The notes beneath the pieces are model-generated. The model was not told where the DNA came from. It ran no database searches and was given only the letters and a program-made list of their open reading frames with translations. From Tindallia sp. (GTDB lineage: Bacteria > Bacillota > Clostridia > Peptostreptococcales > Tindalliaceae), in assembly GCA_007134225.1 (NCBI GenBank), contig SLLE01000197.1, positions 1 to 32,869 on the forward strand: a stretch of 32,869 nucleotides of DNA, read 5' to 3'. Of this stretch, positions 1-8,764 are shown in pieces. Position 1 is the first letter of the stretch; every line of letters starts with the position of its first letter. A program made the translations under genes and the position numbers.

Positions 1-3
1 TCT

Positions 4-10
4 CCCTCCC
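4..10 (-). promoter_or_regulatory. Possible ribosome binding site of a gene beyond the left edge
   Basis: On the minus strand the end of the window reads GGGAGGG about 50 nt after the dehydratase stop codon. This is a strong Shine-Dalgarno sequence, so another minus-strand gene probably starts a few bases outside the window and could continue the dehydratase/transporter unit. The start codon itself is not visible. Confidence 0.3.
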
Positions 11-61
11 ATTTCTCATCCGGTTCGTTAACAGGGTCCTGCGTCCTTTTTGCTTCTCCTG

Positions 62-1027
62 TTATGGATACTTGTGGAGCAGTTTTGTCAGAAGATCTCC
101 GTCTATATTGGCGCCGGAGATCACCAGGGCAACGTTTTTCCCGCGGATCCGTTCACCATGTTCCATGATGGCGGCCGCTGTCGTAGCGCTTCCAGGCTCC
201 AGGATCAATTTTTCTTTTTTTGCCATAAAGCTGACGGCTTTTCCGATGCTCTCCTCCGAAACAGCTAAAAATTCATCAACATAGTGGTGCGCCATTTCGT
301 AGCTTAAGGATCCAATCCCACCAATCAGGGCATCGCAGAGAGAGGGATCACTTGGATATTCTGCATGACAAATCCCATCGGAGTAGGATTGAATCATGGC
401 GGGACAGGCTTCTGTCTGCACTCCGATGACTCGAATATCCGGCTTCATGGCTTTTGCCGCAACAGCAACTCCGGTGATGAGGCCGCCTCCTCCAATAGGT
501 ACCACAATGGTGTCGATCTCGCTATTTTGCTCCAATATCTCCACGGCAATGGTTCCCTGACCCGCATATACCAGTTCGTCCCGATCATAGGAATCGATAT
601 TGATTAACTCATTTTCGATAATATATGCTTCTCCCAGGGCGTGAGCCTCATCGTAATCTTTTCCCATCAACCGGACATCTGCTCCATAATACTTTATTTT
701 GTCTATTTTGCTTTGAGGTGTTGTCTCCGGAACAATGATCACCGCTTTTTCTATGTCCAAAACAGATGCAGCATAACTGACGGAAATGCCATGATTCCCA
801 GAGGAGATGGTTGTCACTCCCAGGGTTTTTTCTTTTTCCGTCAGGCATAGCATTCGATTGAAAGCACCCCGAATTTTAAAGCTTTTGACTTTTTGAAGGG
901 ATTCCAGCTTAAAAAAAACGTTCCTTCTTTGCCCCTTCAAATAATAGGATTCTTCCAGTAGTGTTTGCCGCACGTATGGCCTGATGCGCATGTAGGCATC
1001 CTGGATATCTTTGAAATGAAATGACAT
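62..1027 (-). CDS. Threonine/serine dehydratase, PLP-dependent, catabolic type without ACT domain
   Basis: The 321-residue protein is a fold-type II PLP enzyme of the threonine dehydratase/serine racemase group. Such enzymes deaminate threonine or serine to the 2-oxo acid and ammonia. The Schiff-base lysine is K51 in SFKIRGAFN, SSGNHG follows at about 75-80, and the phosphate-binding glycine run GGGGLITG is at about 177-184. There is no C-terminal ACT domain, so this is the short catabolic form rather than biosynthetic IlvA. The start is placed at the ATG at 1027 because GGGAGGGG lies at the right distance; the ATG 15 nt upstream overlaps this site. The gene follows an osmoprotectant transporter after only 25 nt and is probably co-transcribed. 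The hydroxyectoine-pathway enzyme EutB belongs to the same superfamily, so that role is possible, but nothing in the sequence settles the substrate. Confidence 0.85.
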   Translation of the reverse strand: MSFHFKDIQDAYMRIRPYVRQTLLEESYYLKGQRRNVFFKLESLQKVKSFKIRGAFNRMLCLTEKEKTLGVTTISSGNHGISVSYAASVLDIEKAVIIVPETTPQSKIDKIKYYGADVRLMGKDYDEAHALGEAYIIENELINIDSYDRDELVYAGQGTIAVEILEQNSEIDTIVVPIGGGGLITGVAVAAKAMKPDIRVIGVQTEACPAMIQSYSDGICHAEYPSDPSLCDALIGGIGSLSYEMAHHYVDEFLAVSEESIGKAVSFMAKKEKLILEPGSATTAAAIMEHGERIRGKNVALVISGANIDGDLLTKLLHKYP

Positions 1028-1052
1028 GTTGTCCCCTCCCATCTCCTGATTC

Positions 1053-1877
1053 TCATTTCAATCTCAGATAAACTTCCTCCATGCTGATTTTTTCCTCCAG
1101 GATCTGCTGATAAAGATGCTTCATCTTCTTTTCATCCAATAGAGCCATAAAGCCTTTGGTTCCCATGAACCGGCGGACAAAGTCGTTGGCCGGACGAAGA
1201 ATCAGTTCTTCTTTGGTACCGGCCTGTTCAATCCGCCCCTGGTTCATCAGGACAATCCGGGTGCCCAGCTTCACGGCTTCCTGGATATCGTGGGTCACAA
1301 AGATAATGGTACATTGGAGCTGCTGATGAATGTTGAGGAGTTCATCCTGGAGCAGGTTTCTGGTCTGCTCATCTACAGCACCGAAGGGTTCATCCATCAG
1401 AATAATTTCCGGGCTGGCGGCCAGGGCTCTTGCGACCCCTACCCTCTGCCGCTGGCCGCCGCTCAGTTCTCTTGGGTAACGCCTGAGAAACTCCTGGGGC
1501 AGACCCACCAGTTCCATCAGTTCTTCTGCCCGCTGACGCTGTTTTACTTTTGGAATCCCCTGCAGGGACAGGACATAAGCCACGTTGTTCATCACCGTCA
1601 TATGAGGGAAAAGCCCAATCTGCTGAATGACATAGCCAATTTCCCGGCGCAGGGTCACGATGTCCCATTCGCTCAGCTTCCGCCCCCTGATCCAGACATG
1701 ACCGGTGTCGAAAGAAACCATTCGGTTAATGATTTTCAGCATCGTGGTTTTGCCGCAGCCAGACTCTCCCAACAGCGTCAGAAACTCTCCCTTTTCAACC
1801 TTCAGATCCAGTCCTCTAAGCACATCGACTTCATCGCCGTAAGCTTTGGTGACTTTCTGGAATTCGATGACAGCCAT
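1053..1877 (-). CDS. Osmoprotectant (glycine betaine/carnitine/choline) ABC transporter ATP-binding protein, OpuCA/OpuBA-like
   Basis: This 274-residue ATPase energises uptake of a quaternary-amine-like solute. It has Walker A GESGCGKT (37-44), a Q-loop in VIQQIGLFPHMT, the ABC signature LSGGQRQRVGVARALA and Walker B IILMDEPFGAVD, followed by the switch histidine in FVTHD. The sequence stops shortly after the nucleotide-binding domain, so the tandem CBS domains that sense ionic strength in longer OpuCA/ProV proteins are missing or reduced. Its ATG directly abuts the TAA of the binding-protein gene, which suggests translational coupling. It is the third gene of a permease, binding protein, ATPase unit. 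The exact substrate (betaine, carnitine, choline or another solute) cannot be read from the sequence. Confidence 0.9.
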   Translation of the reverse strand: MAVIEFQKVTKAYGDEVDVLRGLDLKVEKGEFLTLLGESGCGKTTMLKIINRMVSFDTGHVWIRGRKLSEWDIVTLRREIGYVIQQIGLFPHMTVMNNVAYVLSLQGIPKVKQRQRAEELMELVGLPQEFLRRYPRELSGGQRQRVGVARALAASPEIILMDEPFGAVDEQTRNLLQDELLNIHQQLQCTIIFVTHDIQEAVKLGTRIVLMNQGRIEQAGTKEELILRPANDFVRRFMGTKGFMALLDEKKMKHLYQQILEEKISMEEVYLRLK

Positions 1878-2792
1878 TTATAGCAGTCCTTTCTCCCGCA
1901 GAAAATCTTCTGCTACCTTCGCCGGATCTTCATTCTCAACTTCCACGGCATAATTCATTGCAATCATTGCTTCATTAGGAATAAGTCCAGTCAATTTTTC
2001 CAATACTTCTTCCAGTTCAGGATAACGGTCCAGTGTTTCCTGACGAATCAGGGTGGCAGCATCATAACCGGGGAAGAAATACTTGTCGTCTTTCAGAACC
2101 ACCACATCAGCTTCTTCCAGCTGACCATCTGTAGTAAAAATTGCCAGGGCGTCTACGTTGCCACTGCTTAATACATCATAGCGAAGACCTATGTCGATTT
2201 CCTTCAGCGTTCCAAAATCAAGGCCATACACTTCCTGAAGTCCCGGATATCCGTCATCTCTTTCGAAAAAATCACTGTTGGTGGCAAAGGTTAGTTGAGG
2301 GCTGACCGCCGCCAAATCCGATATCGTTTCAAGGTCATAAGTTTCTGCCACTTCCCTGAGGACCGCCATTCCATATGTGTTTTCGAAACCATATAGGCCT
2401 GTCCAATGAATATGGTATTCCTCAGCGTAGGAATTCTTCGTTGCTTCATATAGCTGAACCGGATCACGGATCAGTTCTTCTTTTAAAACAAAAAGCCAGC
2501 CAGTTCCGGTGTATTCCGGATAAAGATCGATTTCTCCGTTGATCATAGCGGGATGAATGTTGGATGTTCCACCACCGATGCCCAGGGTCTGTTCCACTTC
2601 AATGTCCGTTTCTGCTTCAATCAGCAACGTTAACATTTCTGCCAGAATAAATTGCTCTGTCATAGGCTTACTGGCAAGCACAATTTTCCCCGTTTCCGGT
2701 TGCTCTTCCTCCTCTTCTCCGGCGCAGCCTCCCAATAAACTAAATGCCACTACCAAACTCAGTAGGATCATCCATTTTCTTCTATGCTTCAT
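1878..2792 (-). CDS. Osmoprotectant ABC transporter substrate-binding lipoprotein, OpuCC/OpuBC-like
   Basis: The 304-residue extracellular binding protein begins with a lipoprotein signal peptide: basic MKHRRK, a hydrophobic stretch, and the lipobox LLGGC with the lipidated Cys at about residue 23, followed by a run of Glu. The body matches the QAT-family binding proteins: VLASKPMTEQFILAEML near the start, then GGGTSNIHPAMINGEIDLYPEYTGTGW, the typical two-lobed fold for quaternary amines. A good ribosome binding site (GGAGGAG) precedes the ATG at 2792. The gene start overlaps the end of the permease gene by 11 nt and its stop abuts the ATPase start, so the three genes form a tight operon. Confidence 0.9.
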   Translation of the reverse strand: MKHRRKWMILLSLVVAFSLLGGCAGEEEEEQPETGKIVLASKPMTEQFILAEMLTLLIEAETDIEVEQTLGIGGGTSNIHPAMINGEIDLYPEYTGTGWLFVLKEELIRDPVQLYEATKNSYAEEYHIHWTGLYGFENTYGMAVLREVAETYDLETISDLAAVSPQLTFATNSDFFERDDGYPGLQEVYGLDFGTLKEIDIGLRYDVLSSGNVDALAIFTTDGQLEEADVVVLKDDKYFFPGYDAATLIRQETLDRYPELEEVLEKLTGLIPNEAMIAMNYAVEVENEDPAKVAEDFLREKGLL

Positions 2793-3447
2793 GTTTTTCT
2801 CCTCCTTCTCCTAAATAACGATAACGGACCAGTCTTTCAATCATTCCCAGTAGATAGTCAGTAAAAATGGCCAGGGCGGCAATCAAAAGGCTCCCGGCAA
2901 TGGTCATTTCCGGAAAGTTAGTGGAAATTCCCCGCCAGATGGCCCGGCCCATGCCGCCGGCCCCAATAAAGGAGGCGATGCCCCCCAGGGCAATGGTCAT
3001 AACCACCATGGTGCGAAACCCGCTGAAAATTACCGGAAAGGCCAGGGGCAGCTGAATTCGAAACAGCAGCTGAGCCGGTGTACTGCCCATGCCCACCGCC
3101 GCTTCCACGATCTCCCGGTCCACTTCCGTCAGTCCAGTGTAGGTGTTTCGAATCATTGGCAGTAAGCCGTAAAGGACGATGGCAATAAGGGCACTTTTCA
3201 GTCCGATTCCTGTGAGGGAAACTAATACACCAAAAAGGGCAATGGATGGAATGGTAAACAAAAAGCTGGTAACTCTCAGGATCCCTCCTGCCAGCCAGCG
3301 GTTTCGTGTCATGAGAATGCCCACGGTTAATCCGATCACCGTGATCAGCGTAACGGCCAGAAATGTGATGTGCAGATGTTGAATAAATAATTCGACAAAA
3401 AAAGAAGACCGCTCCCGATACAATACAAAAATACGGGAAATCAGCAT
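2782..3447 (-). CDS. Osmoprotectant ABC transporter permease, OpuCB/OpuBB-like
   Basis: The 221-residue integral membrane protein has about six predicted helices and the permease cytoplasmic loop around EIVEAAVGMGSTPAQLLFRIQLPLAFPVIFSG, the EAA-type motif that docks onto the ATPase. The length is normal for OpuCB/OpuBB. AAAGGAGGG precedes the ATG at 3447. It is the first gene of the unit and overlaps the binding-protein gene. Only one permease gene is present, whereas Bacillus OpuB/OpuC have two (CB and CD), so either the permease is a homodimer or the second gene is elsewhere. Confidence 0.88.
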   Translation of the reverse strand: MLISRIFVLYRERSSFFVELFIQHLHITFLAVTLITVIGLTVGILMTRNRWLAGGILRVTSFLFTIPSIALFGVLVSLTGIGLKSALIAIVLYGLLPMIRNTYTGLTEVDREIVEAAVGMGSTPAQLLFRIQLPLAFPVIFSGFRTMVVMTIALGGIASFIGAGGMGRAIWRGISTNFPEMTIAGSLLIAALAIFTDYLLGMIERLVRYRYLGEGGEKHEA

Positions 3448-3539
3448 GCTTTCCCTCCTTTCGATTCAGGTTCCTTAGATAATACCCGATTGATGAGGGT
3501 TCACGCAGGATGAGCGGTTTTCCTGTCCCTTTTTTTCAG

Positions 3540-6500
3540 TTATGCATTTACCCGTATGCTGGTGGTGCTGCTGCCATCGGGTCTTTTTATGACTTCCAGG
3601 ACAGCCGGCAGTTGTTCCTTCATTTCGCTGACATGGGAAATAACGCCAATCACCCGGCCGGTTTCCTGGATCCGGTTTAGCATTTGAATGGCTCGCGGCA
3701 ACGATTCCTGGGTGTCCAAAGAACCGAAGCCTTCATCAATAAACATGGTTTTCATTTCCGTACCGCCGCTTTCGCTCTGAATGACGTCAAAGAGGCCCAG
3801 GGCCAGGCAAAGGGAAGCGTTAAATTTTTCTCCCCCGGAGAAGGTTCTAACACTTCGCCGCTGCTCGTTAAAGGAATCAATCACATCGATTCCCAGACCA
3901 CTGCGTCCGCCATGCTTTTCCCTTTCTTCATCCGCCACCAGCCGGTATCTTCCCATGGTCAGTTCATCCAGGCGCAGGTTTGCAGCTGCCAGCACACGGT
4001 GAAAATAATGCTGTAATACGTAAGTTTCCAGGGCTAGCTTTTGATCATTTCCTGTCCCGTTGGCACATTGGTACAACTCTGTAAAACGGTTTCGTTTTTC
4101 TTCCACCTGCTGCAAGATCGCCCATTCTTTCTCAATGGATTCTTTTAAGCTGGCGGCCTCCCGAACTAAAGCCTCCTTTCTTCCGTATTTTTTTTGCAGT
4201 TGTTTCTGTTCCCGCCTCAATTGATTGCAATATTGAAGAAGGGCTTCCAAATCAGCTTTTTCCATTTTTTGCAGCGCTTTTTCCATGTGTTTGATTTTTT
4301 CTTCCGTCAAGGTCCACTGATCCCGGAACTGTTGCAGTTCATACTGAAGGCTTTTAATCTGCTCTGCCGGCATGCTGGCGGCTGCATAGGCCTCCTCTGA
4401 TGAAAAGCCTTCCCGCAGGAGACTTTCCTGCCATTGCAGCCAAACCGTTTCCACCACTTTTTTTGCTTCTTTGGCATTCTCCCCGGCATTCTGCAGATTA
4501 GCACCGGCAGTAGCTCTCTCTTCTCTTAAACGACTGTATTGTTTTTCAGCTTTCTCGTAGGCTTGCTGCGCCTTTTTCAATTCTTCCTCAAAGCTATTCA
4601 TCTGTGTTTCCATTTGCTCCAAGTTCATTAGATTTTCCGGAATGGACTCCTGGATGCTTTCGATGTTTCCCCGGCGGACTGCCATCTGCTCCTCCAAATG
4701 CTGCCGTTTTTCCTCCACCTGTTTCAGTTTTTCTGACAGTTGGCCGATTTCCTTTTCCGCTGCGTCCATTTCCCTTTTCAGTTCCTGGTCTTTTTTTCGC
4801 TGGTTTTCGATACGATTCAATTTTTCATCAACAGCCAGCTTTTCTTCTGCCAGCGTCTTTTCCTGTTTCTTCAATTCTACCATGCTGCTATGATCCACTT
4901 CCCACTGTTCCACCAAATCATGTATTGCCTGCTGAGTTGTTTCAAGCTTTGTGGCAAGTTGAATCCGTTTTCCGCTGGAAACGCTTTCTTGTTCTTTGGC
5001 TTTTTCCAGTTTTTCCCGACTGATCTCATCCCCCAGGCCGGTAGCTTTCTTCGGGTGCTCATGGCTGCCGCAAACCGGACAAGGTTGGCCTTTCTGAAGA
5101 TTCACAGCCATGAAAGCTGCCTGATTTTCGATCCATCTGTTTTCCAGTGATTTCGTTTCTTTTTTGCAGGTCTCCCACGCTGAACGGGCTTTATTCGTTT
5201 TTTCCTGCAACTGTTTTTCTTCATCTTTTAGCCGGATCACTTCCTGCCGTTCTTTGTGCTGCTGGTGAAGAGCGCTTTGCTTTTTAAGGAGCCGTGGTTC
5301 TTCCTCCAGTTCGGAAGCCAGTGTTTCTCGCTCTTCTTTCTTTTCTTTCAGTTTTTCCTGAAGGGATTGCAGTGTTTTTTTCATCCCGCCCAGCTCTTGT
5401 TGAAGCTTTTCGGCTTCTTTCTGCTGTTTAAGCAGTACTCCTTTTTTATCTGAAAGATCCTTTACTTTTGGCAGTGCTTCCAGCATTTGGTTGTATTGTT
5501 TTTCTTTTTCTTGTCGCAGAGGTGTTTCTTTTTGATGGTTCTCCCACTCTTTCTGCGCCTTCACCAGTTTTTCTTCTGTTGTTTTAAACTTTTCTTCCGC
5601 CAACTTCCAGCCCTTTGTTTTTTGTTCGTACTCTTTTCGGCTTTCTTCTCTTCTTCGGTATAGATGTTCAATTTTTTGTGCTTTATGCGCCTCTTCCAGT
5701 GATTGTTGCTTCTTATCCATTGCTGCCTTTCTTTCTTGCAGTTCCTTCATCTTCTGTCGCTGGGATTCCAGTTCCTCTATCTGACGATTGTTCTGTTTGG
5801 CCTGATGGTAGGCTTCATCTGCTTTTTGAATGTTTCCATCCTGTTGTTCCAGTTGCATTTCAAGCTTTTTGGCTTCTTCCTCCAGATTTTTGATATCTTT
5901 TGGCAAGATTTCCATGAGCCGATAGGTATTTCGTTCCCCTTCTTGCAACAGTTCATTAACGGCCAGGCTTTCCTCTTCCTTTAGAAGTTCTTCCAGGCTG
6001 TCTTCCCGGCTTCGTATGTTTTGCCGGTACTGGTGATACTCCAGTTCCGCATCTTTTCTTCTCTGATCCAGTTTTTCCGTAAACCGTTGGTAAAGGCTGG
6101 TATGGAAAATCTGACGGAGGACGCGCATTTTGTCTTCCGCTTTTGCCAGCAGCAGTTTTTCAAATTCACCCTGGGGAAGCATCACAATCTGTCGGAACTG
6201 GTCCACATCCAAGCCTGTCAGCTCCAGCACCTTTTCGTTCATTTCGCTGACCTTTCCTGATTCCAGCATGGATTCCCAGCCAGCCTCCGCTGTTTCATCC
6301 GAAACAGTCCACCGATGCAACTCCATGGCTCCTCCAGTTTTGGTTTTATTGTTTCGTTTAATATGGCCCATTAGGCGACTGGCTTTGTATCGTTGGCTCT
6401 GGATAGTAAACTCCAGCGTCGCTTCAGTGTAGTCTTCATCGTCAGCATAGATACAGCGCAGTTCCTCCGCATTGCTGCGGTGCTGTCCGCTGGCTCTTCC

Positions 6501-6659
6501 GTAAAGGGCATAGCAGATTCCGTCAAAAATCGCTGTTTTCCCGGCACCGGTATTGCCACTGATGGCGAATAGCTGGGCTTTATTCAACGTATCAAAATCG
6601 ATTACTTCTTTTCCTTTATAAGGGCCCAGGGCCTGGATGATCAGTTGGTTCAGGATCAT
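3540..6659 (-). CDS. sbcC: Nuclease SbcCD subunit C (Rad50-like SMC-family ATPase)
   Basis: The 1039-residue protein has the Rad50/SbcC layout: N-terminal Walker A GNTGAGKT (35-42) with the following Q-loop region, two very long Lys/Glu/Gln-rich coiled coils, a central zinc hook CPVCGSHEHP at about residue 525, and a C-terminal lobe with signature TFSGGEKFNASLCLALGL and Walker B FIDEGFGSLD near residue 973. With SbcD it forms the ATP-dependent exo/endonuclease that cuts DNA hairpins and protein-blocked ends and removes long palindromes. Its start overlaps the sbcD stop by four bases (ATGA), so translation is coupled. Many long reverse-frame ORFs in this gene are artefacts of its Glu/Lys-rich coiled-coil codons. 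Confidence 0.97.
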   Translation of the reverse strand: MILNQLIIQALGPYKGKEVIDFDTLNKAQLFAISGNTGAGKTAIFDGICYALYGRASGQHRSNAEELRCIYADDEDYTEATLEFTIQSQRYKASRLMGHIKRNNKTKTGGAMELHRWTVSDETAEAGWESMLESGKVSEMNEKVLELTGLDVDQFRQIVMLPQGEFEKLLLAKAEDKMRVLRQIFHTSLYQRFTEKLDQRRKDAELEYHQYRQNIRSREDSLEELLKEEESLAVNELLQEGERNTYRLMEILPKDIKNLEEEAKKLEMQLEQQDGNIQKADEAYHQAKQNNRQIEELESQRQKMKELQERKAAMDKKQQSLEEAHKAQKIEHLYRRREESRKEYEQKTKGWKLAEEKFKTTEEKLVKAQKEWENHQKETPLRQEKEKQYNQMLEALPKVKDLSDKKGVLLKQQKEAEKLQQELGGMKKTLQSLQEKLKEKKEERETLASELEEEPRLLKKQSALHQQHKERQEVIRLKDEEKQLQEKTNKARSAWETCKKETKSLENRWIENQAAFMAVNLQKGQPCPVCGSHEHPKKATGLGDEISREKLEKAKEQESVSSGKRIQLATKLETTQQAIHDLVEQWEVDHSSMVELKKQEKTLAEEKLAVDEKLNRIENQRKKDQELKREMDAAEKEIGQLSEKLKQVEEKRQHLEEQMAVRRGNIESIQESIPENLMNLEQMETQMNSFEEELKKAQQAYEKAEKQYSRLREERATAGANLQNAGENAKEAKKVVETVWLQWQESLLREGFSSEEAYAAASMPAEQIKSLQYELQQFRDQWTLTEEKIKHMEKALQKMEKADLEALLQYCNQLRREQKQLQKKYGRKEALVREAASLKESIEKEWAILQQVEEKRNRFTELYQCANGTGNDQKLALETYVLQHYFHRVLAAANLRLDELTMGRYRLVADEEREKHGGRSGLGIDVIDSFNEQRRSVRTFSGGEKFNASLCLALGLFDVIQSESGGTEMKTMFIDEGFGSLDTQESLPRAIQMLNRIQETGRVIGVISHVSEMKEQLPAVLEVIKRPDGSSTTSIRVNA

Positions 6660-7816
6660 AGCGTATCCTCCCTTTGTTCGCGAATCAGTGACGCCAGCAC
6701 TTCTTCCAGAATTGTTTCAGATATTTTGTCAGGCTTTTCTCCCTGGACCTGCCGGTAAAATTCAGTAATGATTTCCATGGGCCTTTTCTTCCCAATATCT
6801 TCTGCTGTCATAGGGTTTTCAACGTTTCTGTCCCGGCTGGCCCGCCCGAGATGAAGGGCATTTGGATAAACGGTTCGGATTCTTTCCATAGCATCCGATA
6901 CGGGTTTCTGATCCAGCAAACGGATAAAGACATAATCCCCGGATTTTTCATGCTTCAATAGTTCCTGAAAACTTCCTTCCACGGTCCGAATATCTCTGAT
7001 CGGTTCTATTGGTATTTTTGTGATCTCTACTTTTCCTTCTCCATCCAAATCCACCAGAGTGATACCTTTTTCATGATGTTCTTCACTAATGGAGTATTTT
7101 AAGGGCGAACCGCTGTATCGAATATGCTCCCGGTTCACTTTCATCTCTCGATGCAAATGCCCCAAGGCGACGTAATGGAAAGCATGGAACAATTCTGCCG
7201 GGACTTGTTCCACTCCGCCTACGGCAGTCAACTGACGTTCCGAGTCCGAAGTGGCCTCCATTTTGACCCCTCCTGGGGTGACAAAGCCATGGGTTAGCAG
7301 AATACTTCTCATTGCCGGATCCATTTTTCGCTGAATGGTTTCTATTATTAGCTGATACGCTTCGGCATAGCTGGGCGTTTTTTCCAGCTGGAAATAATCA
7401 CGAATCTGTCCTGGTGTTGCATAAGGAATGAGAAATACCTGCACCACTCCGTGCTGGTCTTTCAAAATCACTGGCTCAAAGGCTTCCTGCAGACTGCCGA
7501 CAACGTGATATCCCACACTTTTCATCAGTCGATTCCCAAACCGCACCCGTTCTGCACTGTCGTGGTTCCCGACAATGGCCAGCACCGGTGTTTTTAGTTT
7601 GACGACAAGTTGATGCAAAGTCTGATCCAACAGTTTGACCGCGTCTGCCGAAGGAACAGATTGATCATAAAGATCTCCCGCCAACAGGAGGGCATCCGGT
7701 TTTTCTTCTTCCGTTATTTTCACTAACTGTTCTAGCATGTACCGCTGATCTTCCAGTAACGACTGTTCTTTCAGGACTTTTCCCAGATGCCAGTCGGATG
7801 TATGAATAAAACGCAT
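6656..7816 (-). CDS. sbcD: Nuclease SbcCD subunit D (Mre11-like)
   Basis: The 386-residue calcineurin-like phosphoesterase is the nuclease subunit of SbcCD. The metal-binding motifs are in order: DWHLG (8-12), GDLYD, GNHDS, LLTHGF and GHLH. A C-terminal capping region with a SbcD_C-like part is present. It lies directly upstream of sbcC with a four-base overlap, the usual bacterial arrangement. A ribosome binding site (GGAGG) precedes the ATG at 7816. The length is typical. No clear promoter could be assigned in the 163 nt upstream. Confidence 0.96.
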   Translation of the reverse strand: MRFIHTSDWHLGKVLKEQSLLEDQRYMLEQLVKITEEEKPDALLLAGDLYDQSVPSADAVKLLDQTLHQLVVKLKTPVLAIVGNHDSAERVRFGNRLMKSVGYHVVGSLQEAFEPVILKDQHGVVQVFLIPYATPGQIRDYFQLEKTPSYAEAYQLIIETIQRKMDPAMRSILLTHGFVTPGGVKMEATSDSERQLTAVGGVEQVPAELFHAFHYVALGHLHREMKVNREHIRYSGSPLKYSISEEHHEKGITLVDLDGEGKVEITKIPIEPIRDIRTVEGSFQELLKHEKSGDYVFIRLLDQKPVSDAMERIRTVYPNALHLGRASRDRNVENPMTAEDIGKKRPMEIITEFYRQVQGEKPDKISETILEEVLASLIREQREDTL

Positions 7817-7948
7817 GTCTGCACCTCCGTTATTAGAATCATATGTATTATTTAATCACCCATTACAAATTGAGTCAATTGAACATGCGAACGAAGACGC
7901 TGCGCATCTCTTTAGTGGTTAGGGATTGGAAATAAACAGGATTTTTAG

Positions 7949-7978
7949 CTTCAGGTGGAGTTTTAACTCCATCTGAAG
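7949..7978 (-). terminator. Hairpin directly after yaaA, possible terminator
   Basis: A near-perfect inverted repeat of 14 + 14 nt (CTTCAGGTGGAGTT / AACTCCATCTGAAG, one G-T type mismatch, 2-nt loop) begins one base after the yaaA stop codon. On the minus strand it is followed by CTAAAAATCC rather than a uridine run, so it may stabilise or process RNA rather than stop transcription on its own. Confidence 0.5.
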
Positions 7979-7979
7979 G

Positions 7980-8735
7980 TTAGAATGCGCTATCCAGACG
8001 GATAAAAATGAAGTTGTTTTCGTCCGACAAATCCTCTTCAAATCTATAGTTTAGTCGATTAAACTTTTTTAAATCCTGAATGTCCTCAATTTTATTTTCT
8101 GCCATAAACCGCACCATCTCACCTCTGGCCATTTTTGCCAAGGTGCCTTTTTCGATGACTTTTTCGCCCTTCATTTCGCCAAAGATACAGGTGAGAAAAT
8201 GGTTGTCTTCTGTTAAGTAGCGGGAGATGCATTTGCTGTACTCTTCTGAAGCCAGATTAACAATGCATTGGCTTTCGGAGAAAAGCTGCTTTGACAGTTT
8301 TTGGTTCCAGAATTCATAGAGAGAGTCCACTTTTTTTCCTTTAAGCCTGGACTTCATTTCCAGCCGATAAGGGCTAACGCCGTCGAAAGGACGAAGCATT
8401 CCGTAAAAGCCTGATAAAATGCGTAAATGCTTTTCGATGTACTCAAAGTCATTGTGATCGAATACGACAGGCGCCATATATTGATACTGGATTCCTTCAA
8501 AAGCCAGAATGGCCGGTGTCAGGTTTCGATACAAATTCATGTTTCGGATCCGCTCATCATTAAGCACTGCAATTTTATCGCTGCAGCTCCAGATTGATTT
8601 CAATTCGCCGTAGGTTTTTCTCTGGAGTTCCTCCAGCAGTATTTCCGTATCCTGAATAAAAGCCGGCAGCTGCTGATGCTGAAGGGAGTCGTTGTTTACA
8701 TTCATGGTTTTAGCAGGGGAAATGATGATTCGCAT
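7980..8735 (-). CDS. yaaA: Peroxide stress protein YaaA (UPF0246/DUF328 family)
   Basis: The 251-residue cytosolic protein starts with MRIIISPAKTMN, the hallmark of the YaaA family, and carries the family's other conserved blocks: FEGIQYQYM, RILSGFYGMLRPFDGVSPYRLEM, VNLASEEYSK and a C-terminal FIR stretch. E. coli YaaA helps limit free iron and oxidative damage during peroxide stress, and the fold binds DNA in vitro. The length matches the family. GGAGG precedes the ATG at 8735. The gene follows the EamA transporter by 29 nt and may share its transcript. A strong hairpin lies right after its stop codon. Confidence 0.93.
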   Translation of the reverse strand: MRIIISPAKTMNVNNDSLQHQQLPAFIQDTEILLEELQRKTYGELKSIWSCSDKIAVLNDERIRNMNLYRNLTPAILAFEGIQYQYMAPVVFDHNDFEYIEKHLRILSGFYGMLRPFDGVSPYRLEMKSRLKGKKVDSLYEFWNQKLSKQLFSESQCIVNLASEEYSKCISRYLTEDNHFLTCIFGEMKGEKVIEKGTLAKMARGEMVRFMAENKIEDIQDLKKFNRLNYRFEEDLSDENNFIFIRLDSAF

Positions 8736-8764
8736 AGGGTCCTCCTTATCCTTGATAAAGCTGC

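Noticed and set aside
1290-1883. 197-codon plus-strand ORF opposite the ABC ATPase gene
   Set aside because: It is a shadow of a gene with clear Walker motifs, and has no ribosome site or recognisable domain.
4604-5023. Long plus-strand ORFs opposite sbcC, one with Pro/Phe-rich protein
   Set aside because: They lie antisense to the Lys/Glu-rich coiled coil of SbcC, have no ribosome binding site, and their composition (Phe, Ser, Pro) is that expected from the reverse of GAA/AAA/CAG codons.
7817-7979. Possible TTGACT promoter before sbcD
   Set aside because: A TTGACT is present on the minus strand, but no convincing -10 lies at the right distance.
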